Positions 27,211 through 36,073 of a DNA stretch of 64,000 bases are shown in pieces. The stretch spans positions 248,001-312,000 of the forward strand of contig NZ_RYEV01000005.1 of NCBI RefSeq assembly GCF_004138485.1, written 5' to 3'. The position numbers and the translations under genes are program-made. The first letter of the stretch is position 1, and each line of letters starts with the position of its first letter. This DNA is from Peristeroidobacter soli. GTDB taxonomy: Bacteria; Pseudomonadota; Gammaproteobacteria; Steroidobacterales; Steroidobacteraceae. Below the pieces are notes generated by a model, which saw only the letters and a list, made by a program, of their open reading frames with translations, was not told where the DNA came from and did not search any database.

Positions 27211-28347
27211 GTGATCACTCGCCGCTCCGTATTGAAGTCCGCCGCTGCCGCCACCGTGCTCAGCACGGGCTTGCCCATGATCAACATGGGTCAATACCAG
27301 GCGTTCGCGGATTCGCCCAAGAAATACTCGGCGAAGACCATGAAGACGGTGGAACGCGCCATCGTGATCGACATGCTCGGGCCCTTGAAGATCAATTTCG
27401 CTCCCGAGGCTTATGCGGGACGCATGACCGATGAAGAGGCCGAGATGTTTCGGACCTGCGGCATCACCGCCTTCCACAATTCCATCGGCACTGGCGGTCC
27501 AAGCGCAGTTGAAGACACGCTGTCCTTCATCGCGGCCTGGCAGGGTTACGTTGGACGCAATTCGCACGTGTTCACGCAGGTGAATACCGCCGTCGATATC
27601 GATCGCGCCAAAGCCGATCGCAAGATCGCCGTGATCACGGGCCTGCAGAACTCCGAGCACTTCCGCAAGAAGGAAGATGTGAAGGCGTATTATCAGCTCG
27701 GCCAGCGTTGCTCGCAGCTCACTTACAACACCCAGAATCTGCTGGGCAGCGGCGGCACCGAGCGTGTCGACGGCGGCTTGAGCGATTTCGGCGTGGAGAT
27801 CGTCAACGCCATGAACGAAGTGGGCATGCTGGTCGACGTTTCACACTGCGGCGACAAGACGACGCTCGACGCCATCGAGGTATCGCCGAAGCCCATCGCC
27901 ATCACGCATTCGAACTGCCGCGCCATTTTCAATCATCCGCGCCTGAAGACCGACGAGGCGATCCAGAAGCTGGCGGCGAAGGGCGGGGTGATGGGCATCA
28001 CCGGCGTGCGCATGTTCGTGCGGGACCGGGAGCCGACCACCATCGATCACATCGTCGATCACATCGACCATGTGGCGAAGCTGGTGGGCATCGAGCACGT
28101 CGGCATCGGCTCGGACGCCGACCTCAACGGCTACGACGACATGCCGCCCGACCAGCTCAAGATGCTGCGCGGCTCGTACAAGGCGAGCTACGGTTTCCGC
28201 GACAAGATCGACATCGAAGGCTTCGATCATCCGAAGAAAATCTTCGATCTGACCGAAGCGCTGTACCGTCGCGGTTATTCCGAACAGAACGTCCTCGCCG
28301 TGCTCGGCGGCAACTTCCGCCGGTTGCTCGGATCGACCTGGATCTGA
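27211..28347 (+). CDS. membrane dipeptidase (peptidase M19), Tat-type signal
   Basis: A 378-residue metallo-dipeptidase. The GTG at 27211 is preceded by CTGGGGA. The N-terminus ITRRSVLKSAAAATVLSTGLP is a twin-arginine signal peptide, so the enzyme is exported folded with its metals. Family blocks: DMLGPLKINF (first metal Asp region, where DGHND-type is replaced by DML), DVSHCGDKTTLDAIEVSPKPIAITHSNCRAI (metal ligands) and GIEHVGIGSDADLNG. M19 enzymes cleave dipeptides, often with D-amino acids, and some hydrolyse beta-lactams. It stands alone between the arsC and hpf genes and is followed by a strong hairpin. Confidence 0.87.
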   Translation: MITRRSVLKSAAAATVLSTGLPMINMGQYQAFADSPKKYSAKTMKTVERAIVIDMLGPLKINFAPEAYAGRMTDEEAEMFRTCGITAFHNSIGTGGPSAVEDTLSFIAAWQGYVGRNSHVFTQVNTAVDIDRAKADRKIAVITGLQNSEHFRKKEDVKAYYQLGQRCSQLTYNTQNLLGSGGTERVDGGLSDFGVEIVNAMNEVGMLVDVSHCGDKTTLDAIEVSPKPIAITHSNCRAIFNHPRLKTDEAIQKLAAKGGVMGITGVRMFVRDREPTTIDHIVDHIDHVAKLVGIEHVGIGSDADLNGYDDMPPDQLKMLRGSYKASYGFRDKIDIEGFDHPKKIFDLTEALYRRGYSEQNVLAVLGGNFRRLLGSTWI

Positions 28348-28363
28348 GCGCCGATCAGGTCAT

Positions 28364-28393
28364 GCCGTGCGAGAGCTGGGGCTCTCGCACGGC
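28364..28393. terminator. bidirectional hairpin between convergent genes
   Basis: A perfect 13-bp inverted repeat (GCCGTGCGAGAGC / GCTCTCGCACGGC) with a TGGG loop separates the dipeptidase stop from the convergent hpf stop. There is no T tract on either strand, so it may act as a transcript end or 3' stabiliser rather than a classic terminator. Confidence 0.55.
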
Positions 28394-28408
28394 CGATATC
28401 GGACGCGC

Positions 28409-28720
28409 TCAGTGCGCTTCGCGTTTGCCGATGGCGTGGCTGATGGCGTGATCCAGCCGCTCCAACGCGCCGTCGATGGCGAGTTGCAGGGTCTCGGCAT
28501 GATGAGTCACTGCGATGGGTTGCAGATTCGACATGCGCGCTTCCAGCATGCAGCGCTTATCGGGGCCGCCCTTGCCGCCGTTGATGTCCCCCAGGTGCAT
28601 TTCCACTCTTGTGATCCGGTCGGCGAACTTGGCTAGAGAGCTTTCGACCGCCTGGGATAGCCGGTCGGCGATTTCCCCGGTGAGGCGGACGTGGTTGTCA
28701 TGATTCACTTGTATCTGCAT
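28409..28720 (-). CDS. short HPF/RaiA-family ribosome-associated protein
   Basis: A 103-residue protein from the ATG at 28720 (GAAGGAAG upstream), beginning MQIQVNHDNHVRLTGEIADR. The beta-alpha-beta-beta-beta-alpha pattern, SLAKFADRITRVEMHLGDING and AVTHHAETLQLAIDGALERLD match the sigma-54 modulation / HPF-RaiA fold, which docks in the 30S decoding site to hibernate ribosomes or block subunit joining. It lacks the long C-terminal dimerisation domain, so it is the short type. It is not next to rpoN, unlike the housekeeping hpf, so it is probably an additional paralogue. Confidence 0.82.
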   Translation of the reverse strand: MQIQVNHDNHVRLTGEIADRLSQAVESSLAKFADRITRVEMHLGDINGGKGGPDKRCMLEARMSNLQPIAVTHHAETLQLAIDGALERLDHAISHAIGKREAH

Positions 28721-28951
28721 GCGAGCTTCCTTCGACCCATAAGCCATTAATTGGCCTATTTAAAGTACTCAGGCGGCTGTCGAGTTGTTCCTGTCGGTGA
28801 AAACTCCACAGCGGCCCCACAGGTGGACGATGGGGCCGTTGCGGACATTACGCAAGTGGGCCCTGTCACGATTCAATAAGGCGAAGCCGCAAGGCGGTGC
28901 CGGCCGTTGGCTGTATAAAAGGGTCATAGGCGCCGTTCCGAGCCCCGGCGT

Positions 28952-31120
28952 ATGATTCCGGGCTGGGTGAAAATAACGAGAGCGGGTGTGAACAAGGTCA
29001 GCGTGCGAGGCGTCGATGGCTCCCACCGCGACTATGGACTGACCGCCGGCACTGTGGCCATCGGCCGCGATCCGGCCAGCGCCATTCACTTGAAAGACTC
29101 GCAGGTCAGCTGGAAGCACGCCGTGCTCATCAGCGACGCGAGTGGCTGCATCATCGAAGACCTGGGCAGCTCCAACGGCACCTTCGTCGGCGCGCATCGG
29201 GTCCAGCGACATGTCGTGCATCCTGGCGAGCGGATCAAGATCGGTCCATACGAGTTGATGCTGCAAACCGCCCAGGTGCCGTCGCCCAATTCCGCCAGCG
29301 AGCGAACCTTGTTCGCCGCCGCCGATCATTACGTTCAGCGCCACGAACAAGAGCAGGACGCGAGCGTGCAAGCCGCGATCGAGAAGACCGGTGTCGCGGC
29401 GAAACCGGGCATCGAAGCCCGTGACTGGCGTACGTTGACGAAACGTTTGTTTCCGATCATGGGCGGGAAGGCGCTGTACGGCGACTTTCAGCTGCGCACC
29501 GAAGTCGTTGCGGGCATCACTGTCGCGGCGTTGCTGGTGCCACAGGGCATTGCTTACGCGCTGCTCGCAGGTTTGCCGCCCGTGATGGGTTTGTATGCGG
29601 CCATCCTGCCAATGATCATGTATGCGCTCACGGGGAGCGGCAGACAAACGTCGACGGGACCGGTGACGGTCGATTCGCTGATGTTGGTGCTCGGGCTGAG
29701 CACGATTGCCACGGCGGGCACCGCTGCCTACATCGCGCTCGCCGTCCTGCTCACCGCGGTCATCGGCATTTCGCAGGTGTTGATGGGCGCGCTACGGCTC
29801 GGCTTTCTGGTGAACTTTCTTTCCTATCCGGTGCTGGCCGGCTTCACGTCGGGCATCGCGATCATCACGGTGCTGGGTCAGCTGCATCACATCCTCGGCA
29901 TTCCTCAGCATCAGTTCCCTTATCTGTATGAAGCCGTGATCGATGTAGCGTCGCGTGCCGATCAGACGAGCCTCGCGACGCTCGCCATCGGCGTCAGCTG
30001 CATTCTGCTGTTGCTGGGATTCACGAAACTGTCGCCGAAGGCGCCAGGCCCGCTCACCATGGTCGTGGCGTGCACGCTGCTGTCGTTCGTGTTCCGGCTC
30101 GATCAGCACGGCGTCGCGGTGCTCGGTGACGTGCCGCGAGGATTGCCGCATTTCAGCCTTCCCGATTTCGAGTGGGCGCAGATCAAACAGCTGCTGCCGC
30201 TGGCGCTGACGATGGCACTCGTGGGGTTCGCGCAAACCGTTTCGGTGGGGAAGTCGCTCGGCAATAAATACGGCTACGACATCGATGCGAATCGCGAGCT
30301 GTCGGCGCTGGGTCTGGCGAACATCAGCGCGAGCGTGTCGCAGGGGTATGCCGTCTCGGGCAGTCTGGGGCGCTCGGCGCTGAATGCAACGGCAGGGGCG
30401 AGGACGCCGATCGCCGCCATCGTGACGGCGCTGTGCATGCTGCTGATCGCTTTGTTCCTGACGCCGTTGTTCAGCTATCTGCCCAACGTGGCCTTGGCCG
30501 CCATCCTGGTCGTCTCGTCGCTGCGGCTGATCGATACGCGGGAGATCCGTTATCTGTTCAATGTGAAGATCACGGAAGGATTGTTGCTGGTGTTGACGTT
30601 CGTCGCGACTCTGGTGATCGGCGTGATGCCGGGGCTGTTGTTGGGCATCGTCGCCTCGATCCTGCTGTTCATCACGTTGAACACGCGACCCTACACGGCG
30701 ATTCTTGGCCGGCTGCCGAACACCAACATCTTCCGCAACGTCGAGCACTTTCCGGAAGCGGAAACCATTCCCGGGCTGGTGATTCTGCGCATCGATGCGT
30801 CATTGTATTTTGCGAACGTGGTCTTTTTGAAGGAGCGCCTGCACGAGATCTGCGATGGATACGAGGGCGAGCTGCAGGCCTTGATTCTCGATGCCAGCGC
30901 GGTGAACGATCTCGATTCGTCCGCGGACACGGCGCTGCATCAGCTGTCCGACGAGTTCAAGAAGAAGGGCATCACCTTTTATATCGCCGGCGTGAAGGCG
31001 CCGGTGCGAGAGGTCATGCGACGCTCCGGCCTGTACAGTGCGCTCGGCGGCGATCATTTCTTTTTCACCATCGATGCGGCGGTCCGGCGCTTTCAGGAAC
31101 GGAGCACGACCTCGCGATGA
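28952..31120 (+). CDS. FHA-SulP-STAS anion transporter fusion
   Basis: A 722-residue protein with three parts. Residues about 15-105 are an FHA phosphothreonine-binding domain: VAIGRDPASAIHLKD, then SWKHAVL and EDLGSSNGTFV with the conserved GR, S..H and NG. Residues about 170-570 are a SulP transporter with 10 or more membrane helices (AALLVPQGIAYALLAGLPPVMGLYAA, TSTGPVTVDSLM). Residues about 605-700 are a STAS domain (VILRIDASLYFANVVF). SulP proteins move sulfate, bicarbonate or dicarboxylates. The FHA module suggests gating by Ser/Thr phosphorylation. A GTG at 28988 with GAGAG upstream is an alternative start and would keep the FHA core. The stop overlaps the next ATG. Confidence 0.9.
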   Translation: MIPGWVKITRAGVNKVSVRGVDGSHRDYGLTAGTVAIGRDPASAIHLKDSQVSWKHAVLISDASGCIIEDLGSSNGTFVGAHRVQRHVVHPGERIKIGPYELMLQTAQVPSPNSASERTLFAAADHYVQRHEQEQDASVQAAIEKTGVAAKPGIEARDWRTLTKRLFPIMGGKALYGDFQLRTEVVAGITVAALLVPQGIAYALLAGLPPVMGLYAAILPMIMYALTGSGRQTSTGPVTVDSLMLVLGLSTIATAGTAAYIALAVLLTAVIGISQVLMGALRLGFLVNFLSYPVLAGFTSGIAIITVLGQLHHILGIPQHQFPYLYEAVIDVASRADQTSLATLAIGVSCILLLLGFTKLSPKAPGPLTMVVACTLLSFVFRLDQHGVAVLGDVPRGLPHFSLPDFEWAQIKQLLPLALTMALVGFAQTVSVGKSLGNKYGYDIDANRELSALGLANISASVSQGYAVSGSLGRSALNATAGARTPIAAIVTALCMLLIALFLTPLFSYLPNVALAAILVVSSLRLIDTREIRYLFNVKITEGLLLVLTFVATLVIGVMPGLLLGIVASILLFITLNTRPYTAILGRLPNTNIFRNVEHFPEAETIPGLVILRIDASLYFANVVFLKERLHEICDGYEGELQALILDASAVNDLDSSADTALHQLSDEFKKKGITFYIAGVKAPVREVMRRSGLYSALGGDHFFFTIDAAVRRFQERSTTSR

Positions 31121-31506
31121 AACGTCCCATTGAAACTCCATGCCCCTGCGGATCGTCGCAAGCCCATGAACGTTGTTGTGGGCGATGGCACGCAGGCGAG
31201 CCGGCACCCGATGCGGAATCCTTGATGCGGTCACGGTACTCGGCGTTCGTGATGCGTAACGAACCGTATCTGCTCGCCACCTGGCACGGCACTCAGCGAC
31301 CCAAATCGATCGAGTTCGATCCGAACCAAAAGTGGCTGGGTCTGAAGATCGTCGACTCGCGTGGCACCGGCGCCGACACGGCGGAAGTTGAATTCATCGC
31401 TCGATTCCGGATCGGCGGCGGCTCCGCGGCGCGGCTGCACGAGCGCAGCCGCTTCGTGAGAGAGGGTGGCCGCTGGTTCTATGTCGACGGCGACATTCGC
31501 GGCTGA
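31117..31506 (+). CDS. YchJ-family protein with SEC-C zinc motif
   Basis: A 129-residue protein starting in an ATGA overlap with the transporter. CPCGSSQAHERCCGRWH (residues 8-24) is the SEC-C zinc-binding motif, followed by the YchJ (UPF0225) NTF2-like domain: AESLMRSRYSAFVMRNEPYLLATWH and RSRFVREGGRWFYVDGD. The role of YchJ is unknown. The frame extends far upstream inside the transporter gene, but only this part is a real protein. Confidence 0.9.
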   Translation: MKRPIETPCPCGSSQAHERCCGRWHAGEPAPDAESLMRSRYSAFVMRNEPYLLATWHGTQRPKSIEFDPNQKWLGLKIVDSRGTGADTAEVEFIARFRIGGGSAARLHERSRFVREGGRWFYVDGDIRG

Positions 31507-31516
31507 TCTCGGGCGA

Positions 31517-32104
31517 CTACAGGCCGCCCAATCCCAAGCCGAAGTTCACCTTGAGCAGGATGAGCGCGCCGAAGATCGCAAACAGCGCCGCGGCGACGAA
31601 GCGCATCTTGCTCAGCGGGAAGCGTTTTGCCAGGGTCTCACCGAGCAGTACCGCCGGAACGTTCGCGATCATCATGCCGAGCGTCGTGCCCATCGTGACG
31701 GCGAGCAGGTTGTTGAACTGAGCGCCGAGCGCGACGGTTGCGAGCTGGGTCTTGTCGCCCATCTCGGCCAGAAAGAACATCACCAGCGTCGTGACGAACG
31801 CGCCGTGCCTGGCGGTCTTTTGTTCGTCTTCATCGAGCGTATCGGGAACCAGTGCCCAGGCGGCGAAAGCGAGGAAGGCGAGGCCGAGCACCCAGCGCAT
31901 CACGTCGGGGCTGACTTTCATCGCGACCCAATCGCCGGCCAGGGCGGCGAGCGCATGATTGACGATGGTGGCAATGAAAATGCCCGCGATGATGGGCCAG
32001 TGCTGACCCCGGAACCGGGCGGCGAGAACGAAAGACAACAGCTGCGTCTTATCGCCCATCTCGGCGAATGCGACCATGCCGAGCGAGCTGAGCAAAGCTT
32101 CCAC
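31517..32104 (-). CDS. UPF0016/GDT1 family manganese exporter
   Basis: A 195-residue membrane protein with two copies of the E-x-G-D-K-T motif (MVAFAEMGDKTQLLSFVLAARF and FFLAEMGDKTQLATVALGA), the hallmark of the GDT1/TMEM165/MneA family of Mn2+/Ca2+ transporters. Six hydrophobic helices are visible. I choose the GTG at 32104, preceded by GGGAG, since upstream frame to 32314 runs into the riboswitch. The gene is preceded by a yybP-ykoY riboswitch, which pins the role down to manganese efflux. It converges with the ychJ-like gene (10-base gap). Confidence 0.93.
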   Translation of the reverse strand: MEALLSSLGMVAFAEMGDKTQLLSFVLAARFRGQHWPIIAGIFIATIVNHALAALAGDWVAMKVSPDVMRWVLGLAFLAFAAWALVPDTLDEDEQKTARHGAFVTTLVMFFLAEMGDKTQLATVALGAQFNNLLAVTMGTTLGMMIANVPAVLLGETLAKRFPLSKMRFVAAALFAIFGALILLKVNFGLGLGGL

Positions 32105-32177
32105 GAATCGGGACTCCCGGGCCAGCGGCGCAAATACCAATGACTCCACGCCCACCGCCGGCCCCGGCCATGGTCGT

Positions 32178-32285
32178 AAAGTCAAAGGTCTCGCCCAGCT
32201 GATGCCGCCGACGCCATGGTCTTCGACCAAGTGTGTTGACGTCGGCTCCTTACGTTGCGTAAGGCGGCTACTCCCCAGTGACGGG
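32178..32285 (-). promoter_or_regulatory. yybP-ykoY manganese riboswitch
   Basis: On the minus strand the leader has the motif's conserved elements in order: GGGGAGTAG (32268-32276), a small hairpin CCTTACGCAACGTAAGG, GTCAACACACTTGG, a GC-rich hairpin, and GCGAGACCTTTGAC (about 32181-32194) closing the basal stem with GTCA at 32279-32282. It ends about 75 bases before the GTG of the Mn exporter gene. Mn2+ binding is expected to switch the gene on. The whole gap 32105-32481 (377 bases) has no other gene. Confidence 0.9.
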
Positions 32286-32481
32286 GCGCAAGATAACGAC
32301 TCGGGCGGCGACATACAAGGGGCCGCCGCGCTGCTGTCGACGATTTAAGGGTTTGGCCTAAGGAAGCTCGGATCAATCGACTTCCCTGGCCTCGGCAAAT
32401 CTGCGACTGATTGAAATGCTTCACCGATCGAAGCCGATGAAGTCGAGTCGTGGCAATTGATCAGATGTTCTCCGGAATGCT

Positions 32482-34167
32482 TCAAGAGGCGCGCGAGGGA
32501 TCGGTCAGAGGTTCGGCCAGGTCGTGCGGTGTCGAGACATGGCCGGCGGGGAGTGCTCCGGTCTGTCGCTCGATCATGCGCCTGACGATGGGCAGGCCCG
32601 GTCCTTGATGCAACCCGTGCAGGCGCTCGGGAATGGTGGCGTCATCCTGCGTGATCCGATTGTTGTGCCGGATGTATTCGAGCCATGTCGGCGTCGTGTA
32701 ACGCTCCACCCAGACGCTGGCATCGGCGAGGTCGCGCAATAACATCCAATGCATGGCGCCGTCGCGCTTGCGGATGCGTCGGCGTTCCGCCATCACTGCC
32801 AGAAACTCGAGCACGTCCTCTTCGCGAATTCTGTATTCGACCGTAATGACGACCGGACCGGTGCGTGACTCGACCGGGACGGCGGTGTCCGGCGCCTCCC
32901 ATCGGCGCAGCGGATCCAGATTCAGATCGGCGGTTTCCGATAGCGGCACTCGCAGGCCAATCGCCGCGCAGATCAACATGACCAACGCAGCGGCGAACAA
33001 CGCGAGGCTCACACCATCGCTTTCGGAGATCACACCCCACAGCCAGCTGCCGGCCGCCATGCCGCCGAATGTGGTCACTTGATACAACGACAATGCGCGG
33101 GCCACGACCCAACGGGGCGTCGAGAGCTGCACCGAGACGTTGAATGTTGAAAGCGTCAGCACCCACGATGCGCCGGCGATCATCATCATCGCGACGGTGA
33201 GTGTGGAGAAGGTGCTGATGCCGGCGATGGCCGCGGCAATTGCGAAGGCCACGCAAGAGATGCGCGTCAGTCCTTCCGACGACAATCGCTGACGCAGACG
33301 AGCACTGCTCAGCGCACCGAGCACCGCGCCGAATCCGAACGCGCCCAACAGCAGGCCGTAGGTGAGCGGGCCGCCGGTGAGTAAATCTTTCGCAACCAGC
33401 GGCAACAATGCCATCACCGAGCTGGCGCCGATGCCGAAGACACAGCCTCGCAGCAGCACGCGTCGAATCGACGGCGACATGGCAACGTAACGAATGCCGG
33501 CCGCGACCGCGATTCCCAATGTTTCTCTGGGCAGCAGTTGGGGAGGGCGCACCGGGCGCCAGCGCGAGAGCACGGTAATCAGCGCGATATAACTTGCCGC
33601 GTTCACCGCAAATGCCGCTGCGGCGCCGGCAGCCGCCACGATCGCACCACCGATCGCCGGGCCAACGCTGCGAGCAATATTGAAGCCCATGCTGTTGATG
33701 GCGACCGCGCCCGCCAGATGCGCTCTGGGCACCATGTCGCCCACCGACGCCTGCCACGCCGGCCCGTTGAACGCGGCCCCGCAGCCGATCAGGAATGTGA
33801 ACATCAGCAGCAGCCAGGGCGTGATCAATCCCTGCCAGGCGCACACGGTCAGCATGATGGATACGCCGAGCATGAAAATCTGCGCACCGAGCATGACCTT
33901 GCGGCGATCCAGGTTGTCCGCCATCGCCCCGGCGAACAGCGACAGCAACACGATGGGCAGCGCCACCGAGGTCTGCACCAGGGCGACCATGTCGGCCGAT
34001 TTCGCGATGGACGTCATCATCCACGCCGCGCCCACCGTCTGGATCAATCCACCCAGATTCGATGCCACGCTCGCGAACCAGATCGAGCGGAACACCGGAA
34101 ACCGGAACGGCGACAGCGCCGACACGGGCGGCGTGCTGTCGGCGGAGGAGGTCGTGGCCTGAAGCAT
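32482..34167 (-). CDS. MFS exporter (EntS/MFS_3 type) with C-terminal alpha-beta domain
   Basis: A 561-residue protein from the ATG at 34167. Residues about 15-410 form a 12-helix MFS transporter of the MFS_3 (enterobactin exporter-like) family: FRSIWFASVASNLGGLIQTVGAAWMM, AGAMADNLDRRKVML, FNIARSVGPAIGGAIVA. Residues about 430-560 are a soluble domain with VITVEYRIREEDVLEFLAVM and WVERYTTPTWLEYIRHNNRIT, resembling the ferredoxin-like ABM fold used as a sensor or quinol-type enzyme. Substrate unknown; siderophore or drug export are possibilities. It diverges from the GGDEF-EAL gene. Confidence 0.85.
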   Translation of the reverse strand: MLQATTSSADSTPPVSALSPFRFPVFRSIWFASVASNLGGLIQTVGAAWMMTSIAKSADMVALVQTSVALPIVLLSLFAGAMADNLDRRKVMLGAQIFMLGVSIMLTVCAWQGLITPWLLLMFTFLIGCGAAFNGPAWQASVGDMVPRAHLAGAVAINSMGFNIARSVGPAIGGAIVAAAGAAAAFAVNAASYIALITVLSRWRPVRPPQLLPRETLGIAVAAGIRYVAMSPSIRRVLLRGCVFGIGASSVMALLPLVAKDLLTGGPLTYGLLLGAFGFGAVLGALSSARLRQRLSSEGLTRISCVAFAIAAAIAGISTFSTLTVAMMMIAGASWVLTLSTFNVSVQLSTPRWVVARALSLYQVTTFGGMAAGSWLWGVISESDGVSLALFAAALVMLICAAIGLRVPLSETADLNLDPLRRWEAPDTAVPVESRTGPVVITVEYRIREEDVLEFLAVMAERRRIRKRDGAMHWMLLRDLADASVWVERYTTPTWLEYIRHNNRITQDDATIPERLHGLHQGPGLPIVRRMIERQTGALPAGHVSTPHDLAEPLTDPSRAS

Positions 34168-34355
34168 CGGCCAATGATATCGCGACCTTGCCGCCGCGCG
34201 GTTGCTTATGTCAGCTGTTTCAGGCGGGCGCACGTCCGGCCGCACCTCCGCCTTCGCGACGCAGTTCCCGCTTTCGACAGGATCCCGGCCGGGCGCTGCG
34301 TGGCTTGGAATCACTTCACGGCAGGGCAGCAGTGCTGGACGGTAACGTCCTGCAA

Positions 34356-35918
34356 ATGTCCGCTGTCCTCATTGATCTACTGCCGGATCTGGTGTTCCTC
34401 ATGCGTCGCGACGGTTCGGTCGTGGCGCACGCGGGAGGCCAGGCTGTTCCCGACTTTCGCCGCGATGGCCTGGATGCAGGCGACAAGGTCGAGCAGATCT
34501 GGTCGCCGACCACGGCGGCGCTCATCAAGCGGCTGCTGCGCCGGAGTATTACCAGTCGCGCTCCAGTCGAAACCCGTTTTCAGGAGCAGGGGCGCGGTTA
34601 CGAGCTGCGAATTTCCCCGCAGGGTCCGAGTCGCGCCATCGGCGTGATTCGTCCGGTGCTGTCGGAGTCGGATCGCGCAGGCGAAGTGATCGCCGACGAG
34701 CCGCGCTGGCTGGGTCTGGATCGGCGGGGGTTCCTGCGTCGTTTGAACGATTCGCTGTCCACGTCGGTGCTGCGGGAGATGCCCATCGCCTGCGCCGTCG
34801 TGCATCTGGAAGGAATATCGGAGATCGCGCGGACTCTGGGGGTGCGCGTGTCGGAAGAGGTCATGAGCACCGTCATGGCCCGAGTCAACGAGCAGCTCGG
34901 AACCAGCGAGACCAACTACTCTGGCCAGCTCCGAGAGAATGAGCTATCGGTCGTGCTGAACACGACCGATCGCGATGCCATCGGCGCGAGCCTCAAGGAT
35001 CTGACCAAGCATCTGCGAGCGCCGATTCCCTCGGGCGACGTTGAATTCAGACTCACCCCGTACATTGGCGTTGCGTTGTCTGCGGTGGACGCATCGTCAG
35101 CCGAGGCGCTGCTCGAGCATGCGCGTACCGCTGTCGAGGAGGCGAGGCGGGCGGCAACGACGCGGCCCTCGTTCTATAGCGAAGCCATGCAAGTGCGTTC
35201 GCTGTCGCGGCTCGATCTGGGTCGGGAGCTGCGCGACGCCATCGCCAATCGTGACATTCGTTTTCGTTACGTGGGGCGTCACGAACTGGCCACCGGCCGG
35301 CAAGTGGCGACCGTCGCTTATCTCAGCTGGCATCATCCGTTGCGCGGTGAGATTCCGCCCGCCGAGTTCCTGCGCATCGCCGTTGCCACCGGGCTTGCGG
35401 TGGATCTTTCCAGAATGGCTCTGGATTCCATCGTGGACGAGTTCGCAGCCCAGTTGCAGCACTGCGCGCCGGATATGAGAGTTTCATTCGGTCCGCTGCG
35501 CGATCACATTCTTCACGAAGAGTTCGCAGCCGACGTCGAGCGCGTGCTCGCGAGACTGCCACCGGAACGACTGGAACTGCGCATCGCCGAGAAGGCGTTT
35601 GTCGCTCGCGAAATCCACCCTCTGCGCACGCTACACGAGCGAGGAGTGCAAATCGTCGTGGATGAAGCGGCGCGCGCCGTTGCGTCGTTACCTTCCCTGG
35701 CCAGCGCCCCTGTTTCAGGTCTGCAGTTGGATCGTTCCTGGACGACCGCGCTGTTGAGAGACGAGACCGCTCGCAAGGTATGTCGCGCCACCATGAGCAT
35801 CGCTCATGCGCTCGATCTGTCGCCGATCGCGGCCGGCGTCGATACCGAGGAAATTCGCGATCTCCTGCTGGAGATGGGCTGCCGCTACGGCAGTGGCGAT
35901 GTTTTTGCCGCGATATAA
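34356..35918 (+). CDS. degenerate GGDEF-EAL domain protein
   Basis: A 520-residue protein. Residues about 1-95 look PAS-like (LIDLLPDLVFLMRRDGSVVAH). A GGDEF-fold domain follows (about 120-280), but the signature position reads RENEL. The last 250 residues have an EAL fold in which EALLRW is replaced by VAYLSW and the DDFGTG loop by VDEAARA. Both c-di-GMP enzymatic sites are therefore lost. It may be a c-di-GMP-independent scaffold or inhibitor of active partners. Start: ATG 34356 chosen; a GTG at 34332 is in frame and possible. It lies just upstream of the protease-kinase-regulator unit. Confidence 0.78.
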   Translation: MSAVLIDLLPDLVFLMRRDGSVVAHAGGQAVPDFRRDGLDAGDKVEQIWSPTTAALIKRLLRRSITSRAPVETRFQEQGRGYELRISPQGPSRAIGVIRPVLSESDRAGEVIADEPRWLGLDRRGFLRRLNDSLSTSVLREMPIACAVVHLEGISEIARTLGVRVSEEVMSTVMARVNEQLGTSETNYSGQLRENELSVVLNTTDRDAIGASLKDLTKHLRAPIPSGDVEFRLTPYIGVALSAVDASSAEALLEHARTAVEEARRAATTRPSFYSEAMQVRSLSRLDLGRELRDAIANRDIRFRYVGRHELATGRQVATVAYLSWHHPLRGEIPPAEFLRIAVATGLAVDLSRMALDSIVDEFAAQLQHCAPDMRVSFGPLRDHILHEEFAADVERVLARLPPERLELRIAEKAFVAREIHPLRTLHERGVQIVVDEAARAVASLPSLASAPVSGLQLDRSWTTALLRDETARKVCRATMSIAHALDLSPIAAGVDTEEIRDLLLEMGCRYGSGDVFAAI

Positions 35919-36073
35919 CAAAACCAATAGCGGCGCGGCATTTAACACCACGTTATGGGAACCGCGTCACAGGTACTGACTGGTTTCGAGCGACTACTCC
36001 AACGCGGTTACAGCTGCATTCGAGTGAAATAACGATTACGGGACACGCACCGTCCCGCACTCGTGAGTCACTC

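Noticed and set aside
30433-31116. Upstream extension of the YchJ-like reading frame
   Set aside because: It lies inside the SulP/STAS coding region in another frame; YchJ similarity begins only at the ATG at 31117.
32642-34174. Second minus-strand frame inside the MFS gene
   Set aside because: The overlapping frame encodes a clear 12-helix transporter; this one gives an Arg/Gly-rich sequence with no known motifs.
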